NCBI RefSeq assembly: GCF_000152745.1
Contig: NZ_CH672428.1
Coordinates: 2,123,327-2,187,326, forward strand
Direction of reading: 5' to 3'
Length of the DNA: 64,000 nt
Origin: Oceanicaulis sp. HTCC2633
GTDB taxonomy: Bacteria; Pseudomonadota; Alphaproteobacteria; Caulobacterales; Maricaulaceae
A program made the position numbers and the translations under genes. Below the pieces are notes generated by a model that did not search any database, had not been told where the DNA came from, and saw only the letters and a list, made by a program, of their open reading frames with translations. Shown here one piece after another: positions 31,105-40,576 of the stretch. Numbering within the stretch: the first letter of the stretch is position 1; each line of letters begins with the position of its first letter.

Positions 31105-32478
31105 TTACTCCGCCTTGCCGTCTTCTGCGCCTTCAGAGCTGTTTTCTGTGGTCCGGCGCTCGGCGAACTTGAACTGCCCCTTCGCCGCCGCCGGGCCCCA
31201 GCCCAGCACCAGCGCCAACAGGAATGCCGCCGGTACGGTCCAGCCTGCAGTGAGGATGAAGAACCACACCCAGCCTACCTGATCGGCCAGCACGCCGGAA
31301 AAGCCCGCCATGAATTTCGGCAGGAGGGCGTAGAACGAGCTTAAAAGCGCGTACTGGGTCGCCGCGTTCTCCGGGTCCACCAGGCTCGAGAGGTAGGCGA
31401 TGAACACCGTCGTCACGAAGCCGCCCGCCAGATTGTCACCGACCACCGCAATCGTGAGCTTGCCCAGATCGTCAGGGCCCGCCGTGGCGGCCAGCCAGGC
31501 ATAGGCGCCATTGGTGATCAGCGTGATCACCAGGCCGATGACCAGGGCGCGCATCATGCCGAACCGCATGCTGGCGATGCCGCCCAGGAACAGGCCCGTC
31601 ATGGTGGCGATGAGGCCCGGCCCGCCCTGAATGCCGCCCACGGCGTCGCGGGCAAAGCCGAGGTCGGAATAGAGCGGGGCGGCCATCACGCCCATGGTGA
31701 AATCGCTGATCCGGTAGAGCGTGACCAGCATGAGCACCGGCAACAGCCACCAGCCCAGACGCCCGATGAATTGTCGGAAGGGGTCAACGACGGCCTTGAC
31801 GATCTTCTCAGGCAGCGACCCGGTCAGGGCGTGCTTGTAGGCAGCTGTCGCAGGCTCTTTCATGAAGAAAACAAGGCCCGCCGAGATCGCCATGGCGGCG
31901 GCCATGGCCAGGAAGGACCAGTTCCAGTCCGCCCATTCGGAAATGGCGAGGCCCAATCCGGACGTCATATAGGCGACGCGGTATCCCAGCGAATACCCAG
32001 CCGCCATGTTCGCCTGCATGTCATTGGGGGCGCTTTCGATGCGCCAGGCGTCGATGGCCACGTCCAGCGTCGCGCTGGAATAGGCCAGCAGCAAGGCCGC
32101 GATGGCGACCGGGGCAAGCCCCTGGGTCGGATCGGTCTGGGAGATGATCACCAGCGCGATCACCGTTCCTGAAATCGCGGTGACGATCCAGGACCGACGA
32201 GGTCCAAGAAGCTTGGCGAGAAACGGGATCTGCACCCGGTCAATGATCGGCGCCCAGAGGAATTTCAGGGTGTAGGACAGGGTCACCCAGTAGAAGAAGC
32301 CGATGGTGGACCGCTCGATCCCGGCGTCACGCAGCCAGTAGGACAGCTTCTGGAACACCATGTAGAGCGGCAGGCCGGAGGCGAAGCCCAGCACGATCAT
32401 CGAAAGCATGACCGGGGTGAAATACACCCGGACCGTTTGCCGCCAGCTGCGCTGGGGCTGAGTGACGTCCTGCGACAT
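31105..32478 (-). CDS. AmpG-family muropeptide transporter (MFS)
   Basis: A 457-residue protein with 12 or more membrane segments. The AmpG signature is at the N-terminus: GFASGLPLYMVFQKLSYWL and GFFYWVTLSYTLKFLWAPI, where the DR of the first MFS loop also appears (IIDRVQIPF). AmpG imports anhydromuropeptides from the periplasm for peptidoglycan recycling. Some alphaproteobacteria have several paralogues with other substrates, so the exact cargo is less sure. It starts 17 bp after the hybrid kinase gene upstream on the same strand, so both probably share a transcript. Confidence 0.87.
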   Translation of the reverse strand: MSQDVTQPQRSWRQTVRVYFTPVMLSMIVLGFASGLPLYMVFQKLSYWLRDAGIERSTIGFFYWVTLSYTLKFLWAPIIDRVQIPFLAKLLGPRRSWIVTAISGTVIALVIISQTDPTQGLAPVAIAALLLAYSSATLDVAIDAWRIESAPNDMQANMAAGYSLGYRVAYMTSGLGLAISEWADWNWSFLAMAAAMAISAGLVFFMKEPATAAYKHALTGSLPEKIVKAVVDPFRQFIGRLGWWLLPVLMLVTLYRISDFTMGVMAAPLYSDLGFARDAVGGIQGGPGLIATMTGLFLGGIASMRFGMMRALVIGLVITLITNGAYAWLAATAGPDDLGKLTIAVVGDNLAGGFVTTVFIAYLSSLVDPENAATQYALLSSFYALLPKFMAGFSGVLADQVGWVWFFILTAGWTVPAAFLLALVLGWGPAAAKGQFKFAERRTTENSSEGAEDGKAE

Positions 32479-32495
32479 GGTTTTCCCTCGTCAGA

Positions 32496-34340
32496 TCACC
32501 CGAAACTGGCCCGGTTTTGCGGGGCGCACAAGCCGGTGAGGGTTTCGATCAGCGCCTGGGGCTGCAAGGGCTTGGTCAGGAAGGCGTCCATGCCGGCGGT
32601 GAGGCAGGCCTCGCGGTCGTCCTCGGTGGCGTTCGCGGTCAGCGCGATCAGGGGCAGGGCTGCAACATGGCTCCTGAGGCTGCGAATGGCGGCGGCGGCC
32701 TCGAGCCCGCTCATCTCGGGCATGCGCATGTCCAGAAGCGCGGCGTCAAACCGACCGCCGGACACCGCTTCCAGAGCGGCGCGGCCTGTGTCGACCACCT
32801 CCACACCGGCGCCGAGCCGGGTCAGCACGGTGCGGGCGATCATGGCGTTCACCGGATCGTCCTCGGCGACCAGCACGGTCAGCCCGTCCAGCGCCCGTTC
32901 GGGAACCACAGGCGCAGACGCGACTTCGTCCTCAAGCTCAAGCCCTTGCGCATAGGCTGCGAGCGAGCTCAGCCGCACCGGAGACACCAGCCAGCCATCA
33001 ATGCCGGGCTGTCCGTCCTTGCGGGTGAAACGGTCCTTGGTCCGCGGCTCGGCGAGCACGAGAATGCGCAATTGCGGCGCGGTTTCCTTGAGCGCCGGCG
33101 CCTGCGCGGCCCAGTCCGCGTCCAGAATGAGCGTGGCGGGGCCCTGTGCGTCTTCCAGCAGGGTTTCGATGCCGTAGAGGGTTTCGGTCTCCAGGGCGAC
33201 GCCGCCCAGGGCTTCCGCTTTCAGGCGCAGGGCTTCGCGTCTTATGGCGGAGTCGGACGCGATGATGATCGTCCGTCCGGACAAGGGCCGTTCCTCGGGC
33301 GGCGGGGCGAGGGCCAGGGCGGGGAAGCGCGTCCAGAAGGTCGCGCCCTGTCCGGGTTCGGAGCTGACCCCGACCTCGCCCTCCATGGCTTCGGCGAGCC
33401 GCTTGACCATGGCCAGCCCGAGGCCGGCGCCCGGCGTGGCGTTGTGTTCGGCGGCGCCGCGTTCGAAATGCTTGAAGAGCGTGGATTGATCCGTTTTGGA
33501 AATGCCCGGGCCTGTGTCCTTGAAGATCAGGCTCAGCTCGCCGTCATGATAGCTGGCCTGAACGATCACGCCTCCGGTTTCAGTGAATTTCACGGCATTG
33601 CCGCCCAGATTGAACAGGATCTGACGCAGGCGAGCGGGGTCGGCGCGGATCTCTGCGGGCACGTCAGAGGAAATGGCGTGGGCCAGCGCCAGGCCTTTTT
33701 CGGCCGCGCGCGTGGCGAGGATTTCACAGGCGTCCTCGATGAGCGCGCGCAAGTCCACGGGTTCCGCACGCAGGGTCAGCCGACCGGCCTCCAGGCGCGA
33801 CAGATCGAGAATGTCGTCGATGAGGTTGAGCGCGTGCTGGGCGCTGGAGCGGACGGCCTCAAGGTATGCGGCCTGATCGGGATGCAGTCCGCTATCCTTC
33901 AATAGCGCGGCGGCGCCGAGGGCGCCCGACAGGGGCGTGCGCAATTCGTGCGTGACCGAGGCGAAGAAGACCGACTTGCCCTGGGCGGCTTCACTGGCTT
34001 CAGCGCGTTCACGTCTTTCCTCGCTGACATCGCGGCCGACGGCGATTGTGCCGCCATCGGCGAGGGTGGTTTCGGACCATTCAATCCAGGCCGCCCCGGC
34101 GCGAGTGCGCATGGCGGCGTCATAACGGCGCGGTTGACCGGTTGTGCTGGGGGCGGGCGCCACGGCGAACCAGCGTCCGATCCAGTCCTGACGTGACCCG
34201 CCGAAGGCGTTCAGGAATGCGGCGTTCACCTCGGTGACGCGGCCCGAGGAATCCCGGGCGAGCACGAGCTCCGCCATCGCGTCCAGAAGGGCGCGTTGGG
34301 CGCAAGCCGTCTTGGTGTCGGAATCCCATTCACGCTCCAT
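32496..34340 (-). CDS. Cytoplasmic PAS hybrid histidine kinase with two receiver-like domains
   Basis: A 614-residue protein without membrane segments. Order: PAS (~15-105), HisKA with phosphorylated His131 (FFASVTHELRTPLSG), HATPase (~240-345, with DTGPGISKTDQ and ATPGAGLGLAMVKRL), a degenerate receiver (~350-455), and a complete receiver (~475-595) with AEDDPVNAMIA, Asp in LLDMRMPEMSG, and FLTKPLQPQ. The first receiver keeps an Asp (LILDADW) but has SPV where the Lys-Pro should be, so it is likely a pseudo-receiver. The signal and final output are unknown; no phosphotransfer protein or regulator is adjacent. Confidence 0.93.
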   Translation of the reverse strand: MEREWDSDTKTACAQRALLDAMAELVLARDSSGRVTEVNAAFLNAFGGSRQDWIGRWFAVAPAPSTTGQPRRYDAAMRTRAGAAWIEWSETTLADGGTIAVGRDVSEERRERAEASEAAQGKSVFFASVTHELRTPLSGALGAAALLKDSGLHPDQAAYLEAVRSSAQHALNLIDDILDLSRLEAGRLTLRAEPVDLRALIEDACEILATRAAEKGLALAHAISSDVPAEIRADPARLRQILFNLGGNAVKFTETGGVIVQASYHDGELSLIFKDTGPGISKTDQSTLFKHFERGAAEHNATPGAGLGLAMVKRLAEAMEGEVGVSSEPGQGATFWTRFPALALAPPPEERPLSGRTIIIASDSAIRREALRLKAEALGGVALETETLYGIETLLEDAQGPATLILDADWAAQAPALKETAPQLRILVLAEPRTKDRFTRKDGQPGIDGWLVSPVRLSSLAAYAQGLELEDEVASAPVVPERALDGLTVLVAEDDPVNAMIARTVLTRLGAGVEVVDTGRAALEAVSGGRFDAALLDMRMPEMSGLEAAAAIRSLRSHVAALPLIALTANATEDDREACLTAGMDAFLTKPLQPQALIETLTGLCAPQNRASFG

Positions 34341-34363
34341 GAACCCTGTTTACGCGCCGCGTG

Positions 34364-35917
34364 TTAACGAAGCGTCGAAAGGCTCTGGCCCGTCTTCAGC
34401 GCGGCAGGCGCGGAGATCGCCTGTCCCTTCGCGCTGGCGCGTCTGGCGCTCAGCGCCTCGGCCACATGAATGCGTCGCACCTGTTCGGACTGGTCAAGAT
34501 CGGCCAGCGTGCGCGCCACCCGCAGGATCCGGTGATAGCCGCGGGCGGTCAGGCCCAGCGTTTCGCACGCCCGGAGCAACAGGGCGCGGCCCGGCTCGTC
34601 CGGGCTGGCGTATTGATCAAAGGCCTCGCCGGTGAGATGGGCGTTGAGCGCGCCGCGCTCCATTTGAATGGCGCGCGCGCTGGCGATGCGGGCCGCCGCC
34701 TCCGCTGTGCCTTCGGGCGCTGGGGGCAGTGCGAGATCGGCCGGGGTGACCGGTGGGATGTCGATCTGAAGATCGATCCGATCGAGCAGCGGCCCGGAGA
34801 CCCGCGCCTGATAGGACTGGGCGCATTTGGGGCCGCGGGCGCAGGCCTGTCCGTTCTCTCCGGCCCAGCCGCAGCGGCAGGGGTTCATCGCGGCGATCAG
34901 TTGAAACCGGGCCGGAAAGGTGATGCGGGCATTGGCGCGCGCCACCGCGATGTCGCCGGTTTCGAGCGGTTGACGGAGACTGTCGAGCACCTGCGGGTGA
35001 AATTCGGGCAGCTCGTCGAGAAACAGGACGCCGTGATGGGCGAGCGAGGCCTCGCCGGGCCGGATGCGCGTCCCGCCGCCCACCATCGCCGCCATGGATG
35101 CGGAATGGTGCGGCGCCCGGAAAGGCCGGCTGCGCGACAGGCGTCCCCGGTCCAGAAGTCCGGCGACCGACTGCACCATGGAGACTTCCAGCAATTCCTG
35201 TGGCGTCAGGGGCGGCAGCAGGCCCGGAGCCCGCGCAGCGAGCATGGACTTGCCCGCGCCGGGCGGGCCGACCATCAGGAGATTGTGTCCGCCGGCGGCG
35301 GCGACTTCGAGGGCGCGCTTGGCGGTTTCCTGCCCGCGCACATCGCGCATATCCTTGCAGGGTCCGGCTTCGATGAGATCGCCTGGCGCGGGGCGGGAGA
35401 GCACCTGCCCGCCCTTGAAATGATTGACCAGCTGGATCAGAGAGGCAGGCGCGAGGATGGGCAGTTCGCCCCCTGCCCAGGCCGCTTCCGGACCGCAGCT
35501 TTCCGGACAGATGAAACCCAGATCCTGTTCCTGGGCCAGCATGGCGGCGGGCAGGGCCCCGGGCGAGGGCGCGAGCGCGCCGTCCAGACCCAGCTCGCCC
35601 ATGACCAGATGCTCGGCCAGCATGTCGGTGGGCAGGACGCCCATGGCCGCCATCAACCCAAGCGCGATCGGCAGGTCGTAATGCGCGCCCTCCTTGGGCC
35701 GGTCGGCGGGGGCCAGATTGACGATCAGCCGCTTGGACGGCAAGGACAGCCCCACGGCGGCGAAGGCGGCGCGAACCCGTTCACGACTTTCCGCTACCGC
35801 CTTGTCCGCAAGGCCGACAATCACGAAATTGGGCAGGCCGCCGGCAATCTGGACCTGAACATCGACGAGCCGCGCCTGGGCGCCGTCAAAGGCGGCAGAG
35901 AAGGTGCGAATACCCAT
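34364..35917 (-). CDS. comM: ComM/YifB-family Mg-chelatase-like AAA+ ATPase
   Basis: A 517-residue protein. The N-terminal Lon-like fold (VDVQVQIAGGLPNFVIVGLA; ESRERVRAAFAAVG) precedes the ATPase with Walker A VGPPGAGKSMLAARAPG (~215) and Walker B VLFLDELPEF. The C-terminal part has a cysteine-containing CRCGWAGENG motif and ALRLARTIADL-like RVARTLADLDQS. ComM is a hexameric helicase that aids branch migration during natural transformation. ATG 35917 (MGIRTFSAAF) has a GAGGG ribosome site; a TTG five codons upstream is less likely. Confidence 0.92.
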   Translation of the reverse strand: MGIRTFSAAFDGAQARLVDVQVQIAGGLPNFVIVGLADKAVAESRERVRAAFAAVGLSLPSKRLIVNLAPADRPKEGAHYDLPIALGLMAAMGVLPTDMLAEHLVMGELGLDGALAPSPGALPAAMLAQEQDLGFICPESCGPEAAWAGGELPILAPASLIQLVNHFKGGQVLSRPAPGDLIEAGPCKDMRDVRGQETAKRALEVAAAGGHNLLMVGPPGAGKSMLAARAPGLLPPLTPQELLEVSMVQSVAGLLDRGRLSRSRPFRAPHHSASMAAMVGGGTRIRPGEASLAHHGVLFLDELPEFHPQVLDSLRQPLETGDIAVARANARITFPARFQLIAAMNPCRCGWAGENGQACARGPKCAQSYQARVSGPLLDRIDLQIDIPPVTPADLALPPAPEGTAEAAARIASARAIQMERGALNAHLTGEAFDQYASPDEPGRALLLRACETLGLTARGYHRILRVARTLADLDQSEQVRRIHVAEALSARRASAKGQAISAPAALKTGQSLSTLR

Positions 35918-36117
35918 GGCGCCCTCATTCAATGAACACGGTCAGCCGAAAAACACGGTTAACGCGAGTTATCCACAAAGCCGGGAACAGAGCCGTTCAA
36001 AACAAGAACATTAATAGAATATATGAAGCCAAACAGTCAACCCACAGGGGAAAAATGGACAAGCGCGCCCCAGGCGGGCGCTATCAATCGTTTGAATCTT
36101 AACACTTCCGCCGCGAA
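35918..36117. other. AT-rich 200-bp intergenic region with one perfect DnaA box
   Basis: It separates comM from the BON lipoprotein gene and carries a consensus TTATCCACA at 35969-35977, near an A/T-rich tract (about 36000-36030). No gene is seen. Only one box is obvious, so this is more likely a DnaA-regulated promoter or chance than an origin. Confidence 0.35.
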
Positions 36118-36726
36118 CTATTCGGCCGCGTCCGGCGTCAGATCGCAGACCCGGGCCTGTTGCGCCCCGCGAGCGGGCAGGTCGACGGCTTCATCCGGGG
36201 AACGGGTCAGCACCACGACGCGCTCCACGCCGTCCACGAGTGCGGCATGGGCGGCGGCGCGTTCGCTTTCGGCGCTGTCGCGCGCAAAGCCCAGCAGATA
36301 GACCACCCCGGAATGGGTCTCGATGTTGAAATTGAGACTGCGTATGGCGCTGTCAGCGGCAAGTCGCGAACGCACCTGCTGGGTGATCCAGCCATCACGC
36401 GTCGCATTGGCGAGGCCGCGCCGTCCGCCGACCTCGATCTCGTTGGACACGGATCTTACGCTCTGAACCGACCAGGCGAGGCATTCGGCATAGACCCGGT
36501 CCTCGGCGCGCGGCGCGTGGCCGGTCAGAAGCGCCACGCCTTCGGTGATCTCCACATCCACCCCGTTCAGGGCATAGCCTTCCGCGCGCAGCATGGAGGA
36601 TTTGAGGGAGACGGACGCATTGAAGTCGTCGATCTGTCGCCCGACCGAGCGACCGGGCTGAAAGGCGGCGCAACTCGTCAGGGCGAGACTGAGGGTCGTC
36701 AGAAGGACAATGCGGACCAGAGGCAT
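36118..36726 (-). CDS. BON-domain lipoprotein (DolP/OsmY-like)
   Basis: A 202-residue lipoprotein: signal sequence followed by the lipobox LTSC (~16-19). Two BON repeats follow (GYALNGVDVEITEGVALLTG, ~52-120; RLAADSAIRSLNFNIETHSG and VVYLLGFARDSAESE, ~122-185). BON domains bind phospholipid and support outer-membrane integrity. It lies next to YraN and a LpoA-like gene, the genes that neighbour yraP/dolP in many proteobacteria, which supports a DolP-type role. Confidence 0.9.
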   Translation of the reverse strand: MPLVRIVLLTTLSLALTSCAAFQPGRSVGRQIDDFNASVSLKSSMLRAEGYALNGVDVEITEGVALLTGHAPRAEDRVYAECLAWSVQSVRSVSNEIEVGGRRGLANATRDGWITQQVRSRLAADSAIRSLNFNIETHSGVVYLLGFARDSAESERAAAHAALVDGVERVVVLTRSPDEAVDLPARGAQQARVCDLTPDAAE

Positions 36727-36790
36727 GACAGGCGCCTTTCTTCGGGCTGAGGACCGGACCCCTGACTAGCTGACGGGCGTGAGAAAACGG

Positions 36791-36805
36791 TTAACCGGGC
36801 GTTAC
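36791..36805. promoter_or_regulatory. CtrA-like box TTAA-N7-TTAC
   Basis: TTAA, seven bases, then TTAC lies 65 bp upstream of the BON lipoprotein start. The CtrA consensus of Caulobacterales is TTAA-N7-TTAA, so one position differs. The spacing is exact, but such a match can occur by chance. Confidence 0.25.
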
Positions 36806-36819
36806 CGCCGACAGCGGCG

Positions 36820-37206
36820 CTAGATCAGGCGATCAAGGTCTCGATGCTCCAGCGAGAAGGCGCCCTGAATATGACGCGGCCAGCCCTGAGCGGGCCAGAG
36901 CATGACATCAAATCGGGGCTGAAGATGATCGATGCCGGCGTGCCGGCTGCGCCACAGGCTGGCGGCGCGGATCAGGCGCATCTGTTGTCTGGGGGTTATG
37001 GCCAGACGAGCGGCGTCCACGGTGGGGCGGTGCTTGACCTCGATGAAAGCGAGAACGCCGCCGCGCCGGGCGACGAGATCAAGCTCTCCGACCCCGGTGC
37101 GAGCGCGTTCGTCGAGAATTCGCCAGCCCTTCAGACGCAGCCAGAGCGCGCTGATGGCTTCGGTTCGGCGCCCCCGGCGTTCAGCCTGTTCCCGGACCTG
37201 CGTCAC
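36820..37206 (-). CDS. yraN: YraN/UPF0102 endonuclease-like protein
   Basis: A 128-residue protein of the PD-(D/E)XK fold. The catalytic-type motif appears as GVGELDLVARRGGVLAFIEV followed by K (E-x-D ... E-V-K, ~40-62). The biochemical role of YraN is not established. Across proteobacteria it sits with the LpoA-like lipoprotein, rsmI and dolP genes, and two of those three partners flank it here. It is divergent from the LpoA-like gene. Confidence 0.93.
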   Translation of the reverse strand: MTQVREQAERRGRRTEAISALWLRLKGWRILDERARTGVGELDLVARRGGVLAFIEVKHRPTVDAARLAITPRQQMRLIRAASLWRSRHAGIDHLQPRFDVMLWPAQGWPRHIQGAFSLEHRDLDRLI

Positions 37207-37317
37207 AGTCCGGCCTCACGCTGTCCGCATGCTTGCCCCCTGCGCGGTCGACGGTTAGCTTCTGCACCGACAGGGGCGGGCCGCGTTAGCGTTCGCCGGG
37301 GGGATAAGGTGGCCGTC

Positions 37318-38772
37318 ATGGTTGAAAACAATACATCCAAAACGGGTGCGTCGCGAGTCCTTGCAGGGCTGGTTGTTCTGGGCGGCGCGCTGGTGCTGGG
37401 CGCCTGTACGGCGTCAACGCCCTCCACTCCGATCCAGACGGCTCCGGACCGCCCTGTGGTCGGCGCCCCGCCGCCGCCCGCCACCTTGCCTGTCGAGCTT
37501 GCCGATCGCGGATACACGCCGGCCTTTCTCGAGGGAGAGCCCGACATTGTGCGCGTGGCGCTGCTTCTGCCGTTCAGCGCGTCCTCGACCGCCGCCCGCA
37601 ATGAAGCCACGCAATTGCTGCGCGCCGCAGAGCTTGCCGTGTTTGAGCGCGCGGACTCCAATCTGGTCCTGCTGCCCAAGGATACCGGCGGCTCGCCGGA
37701 CACCGCCCGCCGCGCCGCCCAGTCCGCGATTTCCGATGGCGCCGACCTGATCATCGGCCCGCTGTTCCAGCAGGCCGTCGCAGCGGCGGGCGAAGTCGCC
37801 CGGGAAGCGGACGTGCCCCTGCTCAGCCTGTCCTCGTCCAGCGCGGTCGCCGGCGACGGCGTCTATCAGCTCAGCTTTCCGCCGGATGAGGAAGTGCGGC
37901 GCGTCACCGAATATGTGGGCGCTCTGGGCGCGACCCGGTTCGCCTTCATCGGGCCGGCCTCCGCCTATGGCCAGGTCACCCAGTCGGCTTATGCGCAAAC
38001 GATCTTGGACCTTCTGGGCGAGTATCCGATGCCCGAAACCGTCATGATCGAGGAGCCGGTCTCCGACGAGGAAGACGCGGAAACGCGGCTTGTCGAGCGC
38101 ACCTTCGATACGGGCCTGGTTTCGAGCCAGTTCTATGATGGCGGCGTGTCTGCGATGACCGAAGCCGCCGCGCGTCTGGCCTCTTATGGCGTTGAAGAAC
38201 TGGATCCGGCCGAAGCGGCGACCATGAGCGGTGCGAACTGGACGCCCTCGCCCGCCTCTCCTTTCCAGGTGGTGTTGCTGCCGGAAGGCGGCGATCAGCT
38301 GCGCATGCTGGCCCCGGTCCTGCTCTATCAGGACATTGATCCGTTGCTGGTGAAGTTCATCGGCACCGGCCAGTGGCTCGACAACTCGCTGGCGCGTGAA
38401 CCGGCCTTGTCCAATGGCTGGTTCGCCGGCCCGGATCCCGAAGCCCGCACCCGGTTCGAGACCGTCTATGCCCAGTATTATGGCGCAGAGCCGTCCCGGA
38501 TCGCCGGCCTTGGCTATGATGCAGCCTCGCTGGCCGCGCTGCTGGCCGATAACGGTTACGGCCCGGATCAGCTGGGCGCGCCGGATGGCTTCATGGGCGT
38601 GGACGGGCTGTTCCGGTTCCGCGCCGATGGGACGATCGAGCGGGGGCTCGCCGTCTACACGGTGCGAGGCGGCGGTTTCCGCGTGCTGGACCCGGCGCCG
38701 CAGCGCTTTGGTCCGCCCGTTCCGACCGACGAGACCGATGCCGACAAGCCGGTGAACGAGCCTGCGTTCTAG
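37318..38772 (+). CDS. LpoA-like penicillin-binding protein activator lipoprotein
   Basis: A 484-residue lipoprotein; signal peptide with lipobox LGAC (~28-31). A proline-rich linker (~35-60) leads to a type I periplasmic-binding-protein fold (VRVALLLPFSASSTAARN, ADLIIGPLFQQAVAAAG, VPLLSLSSSSAVAG). In enterics the homologous LpoA activates PBP1A at the outer membrane. Alphaproteobacterial versions lack the TPR domain, as here, and their PBP partner is less clear. The ATG at 37318 follows AAGGTGG. Its stop overlaps the convergent hemW stop within the palindrome CTAG. Confidence 0.85.
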   Translation: MVENNTSKTGASRVLAGLVVLGGALVLGACTASTPSTPIQTAPDRPVVGAPPPPATLPVELADRGYTPAFLEGEPDIVRVALLLPFSASSTAARNEATQLLRAAELAVFERADSNLVLLPKDTGGSPDTARRAAQSAISDGADLIIGPLFQQAVAAAGEVAREADVPLLSLSSSSAVAGDGVYQLSFPPDEEVRRVTEYVGALGATRFAFIGPASAYGQVTQSAYAQTILDLLGEYPMPETVMIEEPVSDEEDAETRLVERTFDTGLVSSQFYDGGVSAMTEAAARLASYGVEELDPAEAATMSGANWTPSPASPFQVVLLPEGGDQLRMLAPVLLYQDIDPLLVKFIGTGQWLDNSLAREPALSNGWFAGPDPEARTRFETVYAQYYGAEPSRIAGLGYDAASLAALLADNGYGPDQLGAPDGFMGVDGLFRFRADGTIERGLAVYTVRGGGFRVLDPAPQRFGPPVPTDETDADKPVNEPAF

Positions 38773-39929
38773 TCCCCGAAATCAGGGATCAGCGTTTCGG
38801 CCACATGGTCGGCGAAGGCGCGGCCGCGTTCGGTCAGCACGAGTGCTGAGTCGCCTGCCTTGATCAGCCCCTGGGCGGTCATGCGCGCAAGCCCCTGGGC
38901 GTCTGGCGACAGCCCGGTCAGGGCGTGCAGCCGGGCGACGTCCAGTCCGCTGCCTGTCAGCCGGATTCCCATCAGCAGGCGCTCGATGAATTCCGCTTCG
39001 GCGTCCAGCGTTTCGCGCTCATGGCCGTCACCAGACAGAACGCCTTCCATATAGTGTTCAGGGCGGCGATGGGCCGCCGCGCCGCCGCGTCCGCCTGACG
39101 CGTGCGCCCCCACGCGCGAGTGCGCGCCAGGACCAATGCCGATCCAGTCCTCGCCTTCCCAGTAGAGCCGGTTATGCACCGATTGGTCGGCGGCGCTGCG
39201 GGCGTGGTTGGAAATCTCATAGGAGGGCAGGCCCGCGCTGGCGCAGACGTCCTGGGTCAGGGCGTACATGTCCGCCGCCGCATCGTCAGGAGGCGGCGTG
39301 AGCGCGCCGCGCTTGAGCTTGCGCGCGAACGCCGTGCCCGGCTCGATGGTGAGCTGATACAGCGACATGTGCCCGGTTCCGAAGCCCAGCGCGGTTTCAA
39401 GTTCAGCACGCCAGCCTTCCGGGGTCTGGTTCTCGCGCGCATAGATGAGATCAAGGGAGACGTGCTTGAACAGGGATTGTGCGCACTCAAGCGCCTGAAG
39501 ACCGGTGCGGGCGTCATGATCCCGGCCGAGCGCCTTGAGACTGTCATCATCAAGGGCCTGCACGCCCAGCGACAGGCGCTCCACACCGGCCGTCGCAATC
39601 CCTTCAAAGCGCTCATGCTCCATGGGATTGGCCTCGAGCCCGATCTCGGCGCCCGGGGCGAGGCCGAACAGGGCGTCAGCCTGCTCCAGAATGGCCGCAA
39701 TGGCGGAGGGCTCCATCAGCGACGGGGTGCCGCCGCCAAAATGGACGCTATGGACCGGCCGCGCGCCCAGACGCGCGCGCCAGTGCGCCAGATCCCTCAG
39801 CATGGCGTCCAATAGCGCCTCAGGCTGCGCATGGGCGGCCTTGTAGACGTTGAAGTCGCAATACGGGCAGATGCGCGCGCAATAGGGCCAATGGACATAA
39901 AGGCCGAGACGGGCGGGGGCGGACATCAT
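38769..39929 (-). CDS. hemW: Radical-SAM heme chaperone HemW
   Basis: A 386-residue radical-SAM protein. The cluster motif near the N-terminus is [10 protein letters not shown] (C-x3-C-x2-C-x-F, ~17-26), which distinguishes HemW-type proteins. GGGTPSLM follows. HemW binds heme and transfers it to respiratory enzymes; it is not a coproporphyrinogen oxidase despite older annotation. Its ATG overlaps the rdgB stop as ATGA (translational coupling). The rdgB-hemW pair is conserved widely. Confidence 0.95.
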   Translation of the reverse strand: MMSAPARLGLYVHWPYCARICPYCDFNVYKAAHAQPEALLDAMLRDLAHWRARLGARPVHSVHFGGGTPSLMEPSAIAAILEQADALFGLAPGAEIGLEANPMEHERFEGIATAGVERLSLGVQALDDDSLKALGRDHDARTGLQALECAQSLFKHVSLDLIYARENQTPEGWRAELETALGFGTGHMSLYQLTIEPGTAFARKLKRGALTPPPDDAAADMYALTQDVCASAGLPSYEISNHARSAADQSVHNRLYWEGEDWIGIGPGAHSRVGAHASGGRGGAAAHRRPEHYMEGVLSGDGHERETLDAEAEFIERLLMGIRLTGSGLDVARLHALTGLSPDAQGLARMTAQGLIKAGDSALVLTERGRAFADHVAETLIPDFGD

Positions 39930-40531
39930 GCGCCGAAGATATCCTCGACCAGCAGTCTGAAGGCATGGGCGCGATGGCTCATGGCGTGTTTGATCGCCGG
40001 ATCCATCTCCGCAAAGGTCAGCTCATGGCCGTCGGGAATGAAGATCGGGTCATAGCCGAAGCCCTTCTCGCCGCGCGGCGGGAAGCTGAGCTGGCCGCGC
40101 ACCTCGCCTTCATAGACGCGGGTCTCGCCATTGGGATGGGCGAGCGCCAGAGCGCAGACGAAGCGGGCGCTGTAATCGGTGGCGTTCCTCGCTTCGAGTT
40201 CGCGGCGCACTTTCTCCATGGCGGCGTGGAAATCGCGCGGCTCTCCGGCCCAGCGCGCGGAATAGATGCCCGGCGCGCCGTCGAGCGCGGTGACTTCCAG
40301 CCCGGAATCGTCGGCCAGAGAGACCAGTCCGCAGGCCTCGGCGCCCGCGCGCGCCTTCAAAAGCGCATTGCCGGTGAAAGTTTTTTCAGTCTCCTCAGGC
40401 TCTGGAAGACCCAGGGATTCCGCCCCTTCGGCAGCCAGCCCATAGGGGGCGATCAGCTCGGCTATCTCTTTGATTTTGCCTTTGTTATGGCTCGCAATCG
40501 CCCATTTGGGGGCTGCTGAAAAGAGGGTCAT
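39926..40531 (-). CDS. rdgB: XTP/dITP diphosphatase (non-canonical purine NTP pyrophosphatase)
   Basis: A ~201-residue enzyme that removes dITP, dXTP and ITP from the nucleotide pool. Motifs: [14 protein letters not shown] near the N-terminus, [21 protein letters not shown], and [13 protein letters not shown], then SHRAHAF near the C-terminus. Two starts compete: ATG 40531 (MTLFSAAP, with AGGACAG nine bases upstream) and ATG 40549 (MTGQPEM); the first gives the usual family N-terminus. It is coupled to hemW by an ATGA overlap. Confidence 0.94.
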   Translation of the reverse strand: MTLFSAAPKWAIASHNKGKIKEIAELIAPYGLAAEGAESLGLPEPEETEKTFTGNALLKARAGAEACGLVSLADDSGLEVTALDGAPGIYSARWAGEPRDFHAAMEKVRRELEARNATDYSARFVCALALAHPNGETRVYEGEVRGQLSFPPRGEKGFGYDPIFIPDGHELTFAEMDPAIKHAMSHRAHAFRLLVEDIFGA

Positions 40532-40576
40532 TTCGGGCTGTCCTGTCATTGGCGCATATCGCCTTTCGAAAAATTC

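Noticed and set aside
35918-36117. Chromosome origin of replication
   Set aside because: Only one perfect DnaA box, no cluster of boxes and no neighbouring dnaA, hemE or parAB genes.
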